The notes beneath the pieces were generated by a model. The model saw only the letters and a list, made by a program, of their open reading frames with translations, was not told the origin of the DNA and did no database searches. Made by a program: the position numbers and the translations under genes. From JAENZQ01 sp964553505 (lineage in GTDB: Bacteria > Bacillota > Clostridia > Peptostreptococcales > JAAYPU01), in contig CAZKKX010000028.1 of assembly GCA_964553505.1 (NCBI GenBank), positions 1 through 22,388 of the forward strand: a stretch of DNA of 22,388 bases. Reading direction: 5' to 3'. The stretch's first letter is position 1. Every line of letters begins with the position of its first letter. This document shows, one piece after another, positions 7,087-14,807 of the stretch.

Positions 7087-8199
7087 TTATTCCAGCTCTC
7101 CAGTTTTAATAATATCCACATTAACATTGACATTTATTTTTGCATTATTAATAAAGCTCTCCATGTCCATCTTCTCCAATTCATTGCGCCATTTTGCAGC
7201 AGCGAACCTTGTGATATCAATGCAGTCAACTTTATATTTGGATTGCATTTTATTGATAAACTCATCACATTTTTTTTCAAGATTCTTTTTTATTGAATTT
7301 TCGATCTTTTCTATTTCACTATGATTCTCTGTTAAAGGTTCTTTCTGAAAAAATTCAACCATACTACCTTTAATGCTAATATCTATATTGAAAATATACC
7401 GGTCTTCTATTCTTTTGACTTTCACTTTACGAGAATGATGCATAACACGTATACTGCCGGCTTCATGTCCCTTACCGTAGAATGGCATAAAGCCTTTTGC
7501 TTCATTTCCTCTCAAAAAAGACAAGGTCTGTGCTTCATCCACATTTGTTTTAGCAATCAGTTGATCCCCTTTTAAAATACCTACGCCGTCAATAGCAACG
7601 CCATTGTCAATAGGCTTCAAAACAGGTATAATGACATTCACATCCCTGCAATAGAAAGATACTGATAATTCGTGCAGAGTAAGATTCGTAATCAAGCTAT
7701 CCTTTGGTGCATTTTTCAACAAATCCACTATATATTTTCCCGTGTTTGAATAGTTTGTAATTTTTTTATCAAATAGGCCCTTCACTTCTCCTTCAGCAAT
7801 TGCCACATATATGTTTAGTTTAACCTGAGGGTTACGCAGAAGAATGTCACAATAATCCGAAAAACCTTTTTTTGCCAGATCTTCTCCGTAAACAGCCGCT
7901 TGCAGCATGCCAAAAATCAATGTCTGGGGTGTTCTTAATGCCCGCTCCGTCCTCGATCCCCCTATTGTTGTAGAATAGGTCGTTCCAACGGTTGCACTGG
8001 AAACAGCATCTGGCTCAAAGATAGGAAACACACCAGAAACAACAAGTTCAGGTAAATAATCAGCTTCATCATTCCCCTTTATATCATAGCCTCCGACTAT
8101 AGGTATGAATATTCCTTCAATATCTTGGGAGTCCCAGCATCCACACAGTATAAAGGTTAACAAACAAAAAAACATAAAAAACACATTACTTTTTTTCAA
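7087..8199 (-). CDS. gerAC: Spore germination receptor subunit C (Ger(x)C lipoprotein)
   Basis: GerAC-type proteins are lipoproteins of the spore inner membrane and form germinant receptors with the A and B subunits. This 370-aa protein (B. subtilis GerAC is 373 aa) starts with a lipoprotein signal peptide, lipobox LCGC with Cys21, then the family hallmark WDSQDIEGI. The body shows the Ger(x)C core, including ALRTPQTLIFG and GVGILKGDQLIAKTN. The start is TTG 8199, nine bases after GAGAGG on the - strand; the gene overlaps the end of the B-subunit gene by 14 bp, implying translational coupling. It is the last gene of the tricistron. The recognised nutrient cannot be inferred. Confidence 0.93.
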   Translation of the reverse strand: MKKSNVFFMFFCLLTFILCGCWDSQDIEGIFIPIVGGYDIKGNDEADYLPELVVSGVFPIFEPDAVSSATVGTTYSTTIGGSRTERALRTPQTLIFGMLQAAVYGEDLAKKGFSDYCDILLRNPQVKLNIYVAIAEGEVKGLFDKKITNYSNTGKYIVDLLKNAPKDSLITNLTLHELSVSFYCRDVNVIIPVLKPIDNGVAIDGVGILKGDQLIAKTNVDEAQTLSFLRGNEAKGFMPFYGKGHEAGSIRVMHHSRKVKVKRIEDRYIFNIDISIKGSMVEFFQKEPLTENHSEIEKIENSIKKNLEKKCDEFINKMQSKYKVDCIDITRFAAAKWRNELEKMDMESFINNAKINVNVNVDIIKTGELE

Positions 8200-9289
8200 T
8201 GGCTCTGACCTCTCTTTTAAAAATAGATACCGTTAAAAGAATAATAGGATATCCGATACCTATTACAAAAAAACCATATCCTGAATAAGTAGCGATTCTA
8301 AAAACCTGATTAATATTTTGCGGAATAATCGCTATAAAAAATATGCACACCCCTGATATAATACAAACCAAAGGAAAACGATTTTCTTTAAGACCTAAAA
8401 TCTGCAATATGGAGTATGCAGAAGCAAAAGAAAAGTTTATTGCAGGTCTCACTGCTAAAGCAATCCACAACAGAAGAAATAATAGATCCAGCCTTTCAAT
8501 AATAGGTACGTCAACGATTTTATAAAGCAGTATAGGCGGCCAGATAATTTTTTGAAGCATACTTGCTCCGAAAACCACGATGCATATAGCTGTCACCAGT
8601 GTATATATAAACGCTGTTATACACATAGCCGCAGTGCCATACTTCAGAATTTTATCTTTTTCCGTCACCATAGAATAATACACAAAGGTTACTTCGACAC
8701 TTGCATAAGAAAAAGCTGTTTTCATAAAAGCTTTCAGGATTTTTTTTGCCCCTGCCTCGCCTATTGGAAATATATTTGTATAATAGCCTTCTGAAAGCGA
8801 CGGCAACATTAGAAGAATGCTAAGAATTAAGAAAATAAAAATGAATTCATTAAACCTCCCAATATATTGAGCCCCTCCTTTTATTGCATATACAACAAAC
8901 AGCATATATATGGACATAATGACGATTACAGGAGTATGTGTTAAAAGAAATAAACTGGTTATTTCAGAAAAAATCCGTATAGATAATGCCGCAATGAAAA
9001 ATGTATAGATAACAAATCCTATAGTAAATATTATTGCCATCCATTTCCCGGCGAGCCTTTCAGTTATTTCATAAATAGTAAGGTCGGGATATTTTTTGCA
9101 TACCTTTACTATGAGAACCAAAGACAACAGTGCGGAAAACACTCCCATAAGAACAGCAATCCAGCCGTCCTGCAAAGCTTCTGAACCAGCTTCCCGCGGT
9201 AGGCTGAAAATACCCGAGCCTATGGCTGAACCGATAAGTATGAACATATATTGTCTTGGTGTTATTTTAAATTTTATTTGATTTGTCAT
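8186..9289 (-). CDS. gerAB: Spore germination receptor subunit B (GerAB, APC-superfamily permease fold)
   Basis: This 367-aa protein (B. subtilis GerAB is 365 aa) has about ten hydrophobic segments across its length and belongs to the spore-specific GerAB branch of the amino acid/polyamine/organocation superfamily. The N-terminal ITPRQYMFILIGSAIGSGIFSLP segment, with its GSAIGSGI turn, matches the unwound first helix that binds ligand in the superfamily. In germinant receptors the B subunit is thought to bind the nutrient. The start is ATG 9289, preceded by AAAAGGA on the - strand and lying inside the A-subunit gene (23-bp overlap). It overlaps gerC by 14 bp. An amino acid germinant is plausible from the fold but not shown. 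Confidence 0.92.
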   Translation of the reverse strand: MTNQIKFKITPRQYMFILIGSAIGSGIFSLPREAGSEALQDGWIAVLMGVFSALLSLVLIVKVCKKYPDLTIYEITERLAGKWMAIIFTIGFVIYTFFIAALSIRIFSEITSLFLLTHTPVIVIMSIYMLFVVYAIKGGAQYIGRFNEFIFIFLILSILLMLPSLSEGYYTNIFPIGEAGAKKILKAFMKTAFSYASVEVTFVYYSMVTEKDKILKYGTAAMCITAFIYTLVTAICIVVFGASMLQKIIWPPILLYKIVDVPIIERLDLLFLLLWIALAVRPAINFSFASAYSILQILGLKENRFPLVCIISGVCIFFIAIIPQNINQVFRIATYSGYGFFVIGIGYPIILLTVSIFKREVRAIEKK

Positions 9290-10859
9290 TTCTAAATATC
9301 CTTTTCATTTTACTTTGCCTAACAGGATTATTATTAGGTATAGACTCAGGTCTTTTCCTAAAATCGAATATCCATTTATGGGCTAATGAATCTTTCAAAT
9401 CTGATAATATCAACGGTCCATACGGTGCAAAATAAGGCACTCCCATGCTTTCCTGGTATATCAGATGCATAATGAGAAACAGCCAAGCAATAGAAAATCC
9501 AAAAATTCCGAATGTCGCTGCTGCTATTATAAAACCTATCCTTAAATACCTGACAGTAAAAACCATACAGGTATTAGGTATAGAGAAGGTGCTGATTGCA
9601 GTAATCGTTATGACAATAATAACGGCAGGGCTGGCAAGGCTGGCCGAAATAATAGCCTGCCCTAAAATAATACCGGCAACGACTCCGATTGTCTGCCCGA
9701 TATTTCCCGGCATACGCAAACCAGCTTCATAGATGATATAGATAATAATATCAAGTATCAGCACTTCAAACACAGCAGGAAAAGGGACTTCACTCCTTGT
9801 TTTCGCTATAGGTACCAGCAAATCATAAGGAACCAGTTCCTGTCTAAAGCTTATAATTGAAATATAAAGAGCAGGAAGAGATACGGCGCTAAAAAAAGCA
9901 ATATACCTAATAATCCTTGTCATAGTGCCTATCTGAGGTTTTGAATAGTAATCTTCTGCAGCCTGGAGCATTTCTTCGAAAATCGCCGGGTAACACACCG
10001 CCAGGGGAGATTGATTTGCTATTATTACGGCCCTTCCTTCCAAAAGTTCTGCAACGGCAATATCCGCTCTTTCTATTTCCCTGTAAAATGGAAATGTCGA
10101 ATTAGGATTATCCTCTATTAATTGATTGATCTGGCCAATCGAAAGTATTCCGTCAATATTAATTGATTTCAGACGTTCCCGAACTTTGTCTATTATCTCC
10201 TCTTTTGCAATATCTTTAATATATAGAATTGCAACATCTGTACGTGTTCTTTTACCAATAATCATCTTTTCAACTGCAAGATTTGGATCTCTGAGTTTTC
10301 TCCGAATCAGTGCTATGTTTGTAGTCAGATCCTCTATAAACCCTTCCCTCGGTCCGCATATTGTCTTATCGGTAAGTGGCTCATCAAGTGCTCTCGTTGC
10401 GCCTCCATGAATATTCATTACTAAAACCTTAGACACATTATCAATCAATAAGACAACATGTCCGTCAAAAATGCTTTGAACCGTTTCCATGAGCATATTC
10501 TGTTTTTGTATCTGCCCTACTGATATTAATCTGTTTTTTATTTGTTTCAGCAAACCTTTATTTACATCTTCCATAGGTTCACCGGCTTTTCTTTGTGTCA
10601 TCAATGGCTTTATGATATCTTCATTCAGAAACTGTGTATCAATTACTCCTTCCATATAAATAATAACTGCCTTAGTGAACCGATGACTTCCTAAATGAAA
10701 AGATCGCACGATAATATCTCTGCTGTCCTTTATATAGGCTTGCAGCATCTGCATTTTACCTTCAATATCCGGCGGAAGACTTATACTCTTATCCCCCGAC
10801 TCTCGTTTATTATTTAAAGGCATTCGTTTAATAGAGAAAAATCTTTTAAATTTACTCAT
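9267..10859 (-). CDS. gerAA: Spore germination receptor subunit A (GerAA family)
   Basis: GerAA-type subunits form oligomeric assemblies in the spore inner membrane that respond to nutrients, leading to ion and dipicolinate release. This 530-aa protein is longer than B. subtilis GerAA (482 aa) but typical of clostridial members. The first 310 or so residues form the soluble N-terminal domain, with DIIVRSFHLGSHRF near its start and the family segment GPREGFIEDLTTNIALIRRK in the middle. About five membrane segments follow (roughly residues 315-500), then a basic C-terminal tail. The start is ATG 10859 with a modest AAGGGA site. It is the first gene of the operon, preceded by a sigma-G type promoter (10896-10925). 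Which receptor paralogue it represents cannot be told. Confidence 0.93.
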   Translation of the reverse strand: MSKFKRFFSIKRMPLNNKRESGDKSISLPPDIEGKMQMLQAYIKDSRDIIVRSFHLGSHRFTKAVIIYMEGVIDTQFLNEDIIKPLMTQRKAGEPMEDVNKGLLKQIKNRLISVGQIQKQNMLMETVQSIFDGHVVLLIDNVSKVLVMNIHGGATRALDEPLTDKTICGPREGFIEDLTTNIALIRRKLRDPNLAVEKMIIGKRTRTDVAILYIKDIAKEEIIDKVRERLKSINIDGILSIGQINQLIEDNPNSTFPFYREIERADIAVAELLEGRAVIIANQSPLAVCYPAIFEEMLQAAEDYYSKPQIGTMTRIIRYIAFFSAVSLPALYISIISFRQELVPYDLLVPIAKTRSEVPFPAVFEVLILDIIIYIIYEAGLRMPGNIGQTIGVVAGIILGQAIISASLASPAVIIVITITAISTFSIPNTCMVFTVRYLRIGFIIAAATFGIFGFSIAWLFLIMHLIYQESMGVPYFAPYGPLILSDLKDSLAHKWIFDFRKRPESIPNNNPVRQSKMKRIFRNDKSNKI

Positions 10860-10895
10860 TTCTTTCCCTTGTTCTCCCTTTTATACTGTTACTAT

Positions 10896-10925
10896 TAGTA
10901 TGTAAGTTCCGGGTGTCCATTATTC
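10896..10925 (-). promoter_or_regulatory. Predicted sigma-G (forespore) promoter of the ger operon
   Basis: On the - strand GAATA (10925-10921) is followed after exactly 18 nt by CATACTA (10902-10896), matching the B. subtilis sigma-G form GMATR, 17-18 nt, CATnhTA. The start point would be near 10889, about 30 nt before the gerA ATG. Forespore expression of germinant receptors under sigma-G is well known. Confidence 0.75.
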
Positions 10926-10997
10926 AATGATAACGCATCTTTTCAAATGGTCCTTCATCCCTTATAATAATATCTTTTAAAAATTGAAATTTTCGTA

Positions 10998-11026
10998 TTG
11001 ACAGATTATATTTTAAGTTATATAGT
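10998..11026 (+). promoter_or_regulatory. Predicted sigma-A promoter of the GntR-ABC operon
   Basis: A perfect TTGACA (10998-11003) is separated by 17 nt from TATAGT (11021-11026, 5/6 match). The start point would be near 11033. The -10 box lies inside the left arm of the inverted repeat at 11016-11055. Confidence 0.75.
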
Positions 11027-11055
11027 TAGTTGTATAAGTAATTAACTATATAACT
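11016..11055. promoter_or_regulatory. Predicted operator of the YtrA-like GntR regulator (13-bp inverted repeat)
   Basis: AGTTATATAGTTA (11016-11028) and TAACTATATAACT (11043-11055) are perfect reverse complements separated by 14 nt. The left arm contains the -10 box and the right arm ends ten bases before the ribosome-binding site. Position and symmetry suit binding of a dimeric GntR-family repressor encoded directly downstream. Confidence 0.7.
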
Positions 11056-11076
11056 ACTGAACTTGGAGGCGATTCC

Positions 11077-11451
11077 ATGCTGCTTGATTTTAATAGCGAA
11101 AAACCCATATACCTTCAGTTGGCAGAGACCCTTGAAGATGATATTTTAAAGGGTATATTTGAAGAGGAGACACAGATTCCTTCTACGACTGAAATCTCCA
11201 TAAACTTCAAAATCAACCCCGCCACAGCCGGAAAAGGTGTCAATCTCCTTGTAGGTGAAGGAATCTTATACAAAAAACGAGGGGTTGGTATGTTTGTATG
11301 TTCTGAGGCAAAGGAAAAAATATTTGAAAAGAGAAAGAAAGCATTTTACCATAATTATATCGTGACACTATTATCCGAAGCTGAAAAATTGAATATTCAT
11401 AAGGAAGAAATCATCCAAATGATTAAGAAAGGAGCAGGATTGAATGAGTAA
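11077..11451 (+). CDS. GntR-family transcriptional regulator, YtrA subfamily
   Basis: This short (124 aa) GntR protein has an N-terminal winged helix (about residues 10-76, containing PIYLQLAETLEDDILKG, PSTTEISINFKINPAT and GEGILYKKRGVGMFV) and only a brief helical C-terminal part in place of an effector-binding domain. That size is typical of the YtrA subfamily, whose genes usually lie beside ABC transporter genes they repress. The start is ATG 11077, seven bases after GGAGG (11065-11069). Its end overlaps the ATPase gene by 8 bp. The upstream inverted repeat covering the -10 box points to autorepression of the three-gene operon. The inducing signal is unknown; related systems in other Bacillota respond to cell-envelope stress, but that is only analogy. 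Confidence 0.9.
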   Translation: MLLDFNSEKPIYLQLAETLEDDILKGIFEEETQIPSTTEISINFKINPATAGKGVNLLVGEGILYKKRGVGMFVCSEAKEKIFEKRKKAFYHNYIVTLLSEAEKLNIHKEEIIQMIKKGAGLNE

Positions 11452-12325
11452 AATTGAAATAACAAACTTAACAAAATTTTATGGAAAAAATATGGCTCTC
11501 GATAACCTCTCTCTCAATATTAATGAAAATAAGATATACGGCCTGTTAGGTCGAAACGGGGCCGGAAAAACAACACTGCTGAATCTTGTGACAAATAAAA
11601 TATTTCCTACTCAAGGTGAAATAAAAGTTGACTCAGAATCAGTATCTGAAAATGAAAATGCCCTAAGAAAGATTTACTACATGACAGAAAAAAATCTTTA
11701 TCCCGAAACTATGAAAGTTAGAGATATCATTAAATGGAGTGGTGAATTCTATCCGGATATGAATTCTTCCCTTGCTCTTCAACTTTCAGAAAAATTTGAT
11801 CTTAATTTGAATAAAAAATTCAATGGCTTGTCCACCGGATATGCTTCCATATTAAAAATCATTCTGACTTTGTCCTCCAATGCAGAGATACTGCTTTTTG
11901 ATGAACCCACACTGGGCTTGGATGCAAACCACCGCGATATGTTTTACAAGGAACTCATCCATCATTACGGTGATACACCTAAAACAATTATTTTGTCTAC
12001 CCACCTAATAGAAGAAATCGCCGATATCATTGAAGAAGTGATAATTATAAAGAATGGTAAACTGGTTATTAAAGATACAACAGAAAGCCTATTGTCTTCA
12101 GGATATACCATCTCCGGAAAAGCCGAAGATGTAGATGCGTTTATACAGAACAAAAAAGTAATAGGAACGGATGCCATAGGTAAATTTAAATATGCTTATG
12201 TTATTGGTACACCCCCTTCAAAAGGTAGTTTTCAGGTAGATGCATCCGAGCTGGAAATAACTAAACTGGATTTGCAGAAGCTGTTTATACAGCTTACCAA
12301 CTCTTACGAGGAGGTGGCAATATGA
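11444..12325 (+). CDS. ABC transporter ATP-binding protein (YtrB-like)
   Basis: This is a single nucleotide-binding domain of 293 aa with Walker A GRNGAGKTT (36-44), signature LSTGY (129-133) in place of the common LSGGQ, Walker B ILLFDEP (149-155) and switch histidine in ILSTHL. The usual Q-loop glutamine region reads YYMTEKNLYP, lacking an obvious Gln. About 85 residues follow the catalytic core and may form a regulatory or dimerisation tail. It should pair with the permease encoded next, forming an ABC-2 type exporter or membrane remodelling complex. The start is ATG 11444, preceded by AAAGGAG inside the GntR gene. It overlaps the permease gene by 4 bp (ATGA). Substrate unknown. Confidence 0.9.
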   Translation: MSKIEITNLTKFYGKNMALDNLSLNINENKIYGLLGRNGAGKTTLLNLVTNKIFPTQGEIKVDSESVSENENALRKIYYMTEKNLYPETMKVRDIIKWSGEFYPDMNSSLALQLSEKFDLNLNKKFNGLSTGYASILKIILTLSSNAEILLFDEPTLGLDANHRDMFYKELIHHYGDTPKTIILSTHLIEEIADIIEEVIIIKNGKLVIKDTTESLLSSGYTISGKAEDVDAFIQNKKVIGTDAIGKFKYAYVIGTPPSKGSFQVDASELEITKLDLQKLFIQLTNSYEEVAI

Positions 12326-13068
12326 AAACTCTAAAAATTGCTAAATATCAAATAAGCGAAGCAAAAAAAGCCTTAATGATCTATTATCTGATTATTATTG
12401 CAATTGCCTTCATGATGTCTGTTTTCATGATTCGATTAGGCAGCGGAACAGAAAATGTATCCTTTGGAGGTCTTGATTTTGCATCTGTTATATTTATATT
12501 TGTGTTCGGTATTACAAGCTTCAGTGATAACTTCAAATTTATGCAAGCTAATAATATTACAAGAAACCATTTCTTCCAGGGATTTGTTATCGGCATTTTT
12601 CCCATAACAGCATTTATGGCTGCACTTGATATCCTCATTAACCGCATCACAAATATATTTCTTGGTATCAGCAATTCATTGTTCGCACAGATATACCTCA
12701 GGCAGGGTAACCTCGCATGGGTAAATCTAAATATCATCAATATTATAAATAGCTTTATCTGGTCCTTTGCAGTACTGTCTTTTTTCGCCATGTTGGGATA
12801 TTTTATATCACTTGTTTATTACAGAAGCAATATGATAACTAAAATTGCGGTCTCTGTTTCACCCCTCATCATAGTAAGTGTATTAGGCTATTTAAATGGT
12901 ATAACCAATGGTGCGGTTTCCAATATAGTCACAGATTTTTTCAGGCTCATAGGGGGCTTCAAACACGGATACAACCCTTATATTGCAGTACTCACCATGT
13001 CAGTTGCTTTTATTATCTTCGGTTTATTCAGCTTTCTCCTGATTCGAAAAGCCTCTGTAAAGGAATGA
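12322..13068 (+). CDS. ABC transporter permease (ABC-2 type, YtrC/YtrD-like)
   Basis: This 248-aa protein has about six hydrophobic segments (roughly residues 19-38, 50-68, 88-108, 143-167, 176-194 and 220-243), the layout of small ABC-2 type permeases. No substrate motif is recognised. The ATG at 12322 overlaps the stop of the ATPase gene (ATGA), with GAGGAGG just upstream, so the two subunits are translationally coupled. A strong terminator follows ten bases after the stop, closing the GntR-ATPase-permease operon. By gene order it is the membrane partner of the upstream ATPase; whether the complex exports an antimicrobial, a lipid or something else cannot be told. Confidence 0.85.
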   Translation: MKTLKIAKYQISEAKKALMIYYLIIIAIAFMMSVFMIRLGSGTENVSFGGLDFASVIFIFVFGITSFSDNFKFMQANNITRNHFFQGFVIGIFPITAFMAALDILINRITNIFLGISNSLFAQIYLRQGNLAWVNLNIINIINSFIWSFAVLSFFAMLGYFISLVYYRSNMITKIAVSVSPLIIVSVLGYLNGITNGAVSNIVTDFFRLIGGFKHGYNPYIAVLTMSVAFIIFGLFSFLLIRKASVKE

Positions 13069-13077
13069 ATTCTTATG

Positions 13078-13114
13078 AAAGAAGGTTTTGCAAGCCAAAA
13101 CCTTCTTTTATTTA
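13078..13114 (+). terminator. Rho-independent terminator of the GntR-ABC operon
   Basis: AAAGAAGGTTTTG (13078-13090) pairs perfectly with CAAAACCTTCTTT (13096-13108) around a 5-nt loop, and the T-rich tail TTTATTT follows. It starts ten bases after the permease stop. Confidence 0.88.
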
Positions 13115-13124
13115 GAGTTAGAAT

Positions 13125-13166
13125 ATAAGTATAAGTGAGAGTGTGAGTATAAGTATGAGCTTCAGT
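13125..13166 (+). repeat. Degenerate hexamer array A (consensus ATAAGT)
   Basis: Seven consecutive hexamers read ATAAGT, ATAAGT, GAGAGT, GTGAGT, ATAAGT, ATGAGC, TTCAGT. The array lies between the ABC operon terminator and the LapA-domain gene. A second array of the same unit occurs in the opposite orientation at 14808-14837. Confidence 0.75.
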
Positions 13167-13252
13167 AAAGTACAAGTGTAATCTTTTATCTGTTATACAT
13201 TATCTCTATTTTATTTAATTTATCTCCTGTCCCCTGTTTTCTTATTATAGTG

Positions 13253-13281
13253 TTGTCCCTTTATCTTATTGGGTATATAAT
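13253..13281 (+). promoter_or_regulatory. Predicted sigma-A promoter of the LapA-domain gene
   Basis: TTGTCC (13253-13258) and a perfect TATAAT (13276-13281) are spaced by 17 nt. The start point would be near 13288, leaving about 28 nt to the ATG at 13316. It excludes the longer reading frame beginning at 13250 as the real start. Confidence 0.65.
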
Positions 13282-13315
13282 AAAAAAGAATAGAGAAATT
13301 GAAAGGGATGATGTT

Positions 13316-13666
13316 ATGCAATTATGGTTTATATTATCTTTGGTCTTTGCAGTACTGATTGCTTTATTTGCAGTTTTAAATTCTGATGATGTCGTCATCA
13401 ATCTTATTTTTACTCAATTACCCACAAAACAATCTGTCGTCATTTTAGGTTCTGCAGCCATCGGCGCTATTATAGCAGCGTTTTTAGGTATATTTAAAAG
13501 GTTAAAATCTTCTTTTAAAACCAGGGAGCTTAAAATTCAAGTAAAAGAATTGGAAGAAAAAATTCAAGAACTTACCAATGAAAAATCTTCAGAAAAAGTA
13601 CCTGAAGCATCTTCAGAATCAGCTGAAACGGATACCGAAAAAAAAGATGAAAGCAATATGATATAA
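13316..13666 (+). CDS. LapA-domain (DUF1049) small membrane protein
   Basis: The predicted protein is 116 aa with two transmembrane helices (about residues 3-21 and 40-61). The first is followed by the LAPA/DUF1049 pattern FAVLNSDDVVINLIF. Then come a basic patch (KRLKSSFKTRELK), a short coiled coil (about 66-90) and a charged Ser/Glu-rich tail. Both helices probably leave the coiled coil in the cytoplasm. In Proteobacteria the LapA/LapB pair controls lipopolysaccharide synthesis, but in Gram-positive bacteria the domain has no settled role. The start is ATG 13316, with AAAGGG (13302-13307) eight bases upstream; an earlier GTG at 13250 lies inside the promoter. The threonine aldolase gene follows after 96 bp. 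Confidence 0.8.
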   Translation: MQLWFILSLVFAVLIALFAVLNSDDVVINLIFTQLPTKQSVVILGSAAIGAIIAAFLGIFKRLKSSFKTRELKIQVKELEEKIQELTNEKSSEKVPEASSESAETDTEKKDESNMI

Positions 13667-13762
13667 ATATAAAAAAGTTACAATAAAACAGGCTGTTGAA
13701 AAACTCATTGCATCAGTTAAAAATGAAAATATAGGTTTTAGAAAGGAATTTAAATAGATCAT

Positions 13763-14788
13763 ATGAAAATGTTTTTAAGCGATAATAATTCAGGAGTACA
13801 TCCTATAATCCTGGATGCCGTCTCCAAATGCAATAAGGAACATGCATACCCATATGGTGATGACACTTATACGACAAAAGCCATATCAAAGTTCAAAGAA
13901 GTATTCGAAACAGATGTAGATGTTTATTTTGTCGGAACCGGTACTGCTGCCAATGTTATTTCCCTCGGAAGCTTCGTACGACCTTTTGAAGGTGTGATCT
14001 GCCCGGATTCGGCTCATATCAATGTAGATGAATGCGGCGCTTTTGAAAAATTCAGCGGCAGTAAACTGATGTATGTTCCCAATAGAAATGGGAAAATTAC
14101 TCCGGAAGATATAGAAATATTCTTTTCCTCTCTGGGAGATGAGCATCAAACTCAACCAAGAATAGTATCTATCTCTCAGATCACCGAATTGGGAACACTG
14201 TACACGTTGGAAGAGCTCCGTGAAATAGCAGAATTTGCTCATGAAAACAACTTGCTTCTTCATGTGGATGGAGCAAGAGTTTCTAATGCAGCAGCATCTT
14301 TGAACGTGAGTTTAAAGGAAATGATTGTTGATACGGGGGTCGACCTTCTATCCTTCGGAGGTACAAAAAATGGCATGTTAATGGGAGAAGCCATCATCTC
14401 AATAAAACCGGATATAAGCAAACATCTCAAATTTATGCGGAAGCAGGGTATGCATTTGATTTCTAAGATGCGTTACATATCTTGTCAGTTTATTCCTTAT
14501 CTTGAAGATAACTTGTGGTTGGAAAACGCACAACATGCCAATAAAATGGCATCTCTTTTATCATCTCAAATTGAAAAAATACCACAATTAGAATTGCTGC
14601 TTCCAACAGAAGGCAATATGATTTTTGCTAAGGTCCCGGAATCCTGGGTTAAACCACTAAAAGAAAAATACGATTTCTATCTGATGGACGAAAAAGAAAG
14701 CATAGTCAGATGGGTAACTTCTTTTGATACAACAGAAGAAGAAATTAATGATTTCTTTAATGAAATAAAAAATTTATCATCTAAATAA
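13763..14788 (+). CDS. ltaE: Low-specificity L-threonine aldolase
   Basis: This pyridoxal-phosphate enzyme of fold type I cleaves L-threonine or L-allo-threonine to glycine and acetaldehyde. At 341 aa it has the normal family length. Visible motifs are the N-terminal FLSDNNSGVHP, GTGTAANV (58-65), which should bind the cofactor phosphate, His85 in SAHINVDE, HVDGARVSNAA (167-177) with Asp169 beneath the pyridine ring and Arg172, and SFGGTKNG (197-204) with the Schiff-base Lys202. The start is ATG 13763. The nearest Shine-Dalgarno (AAAGGA, 13742-13747) is 15 bases away and an in-frame stop at 13751 rules out any earlier start, so initiation may be weak. Its stop lies 54 bp from the end of convergent pyrR, with a hexamer array between. 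Confidence 0.93.
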   Translation: MKMFLSDNNSGVHPIILDAVSKCNKEHAYPYGDDTYTTKAISKFKEVFETDVDVYFVGTGTAANVISLGSFVRPFEGVICPDSAHINVDECGAFEKFSGSKLMYVPNRNGKITPEDIEIFFSSLGDEHQTQPRIVSISQITELGTLYTLEELREIAEFAHENNLLLHVDGARVSNAAASLNVSLKEMIVDTGVDLLSFGGTKNGMLMGEAIISIKPDISKHLKFMRKQGMHLISKMRYISCQFIPYLEDNLWLENAQHANKMASLLSSQIEKIPQLELLLPTEGNMIFAKVPESWVKPLKEKYDFYLMDEKESIVRWVTSFDTTEEEINDFFNEIKNLSSK

Positions 14789-14807
14789 CAAGACCTCCCA
14801 AGGAGTT

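Noticed and set aside
12384..12791. 135-aa reading frame on the - strand across the ABC permease gene.
   Set aside because: It is a shadow of the permease gene on the opposite strand, lacks a ribosome-binding site, and its sequence has no recognisable domain.
13125..13166. Hexamer array as a CRISPR array or other spacer-containing repeat.
   Set aside because: Units are only 6 bp, contiguous and degenerate, with no spacers and no cas genes.
13667..13762. T-box or other riboswitch in front of the threonine aldolase gene.
   Set aside because: The leader is under 100 bases and lacks a T-box sequence, a terminator stem or any motif of a known riboswitch.
14789..14807. CTCC-CAA-GGAG hairpin as a terminator between threonine aldolase and pyrR.
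   Set aside because: The stem is only four pairs with no T run adjacent on either strand.
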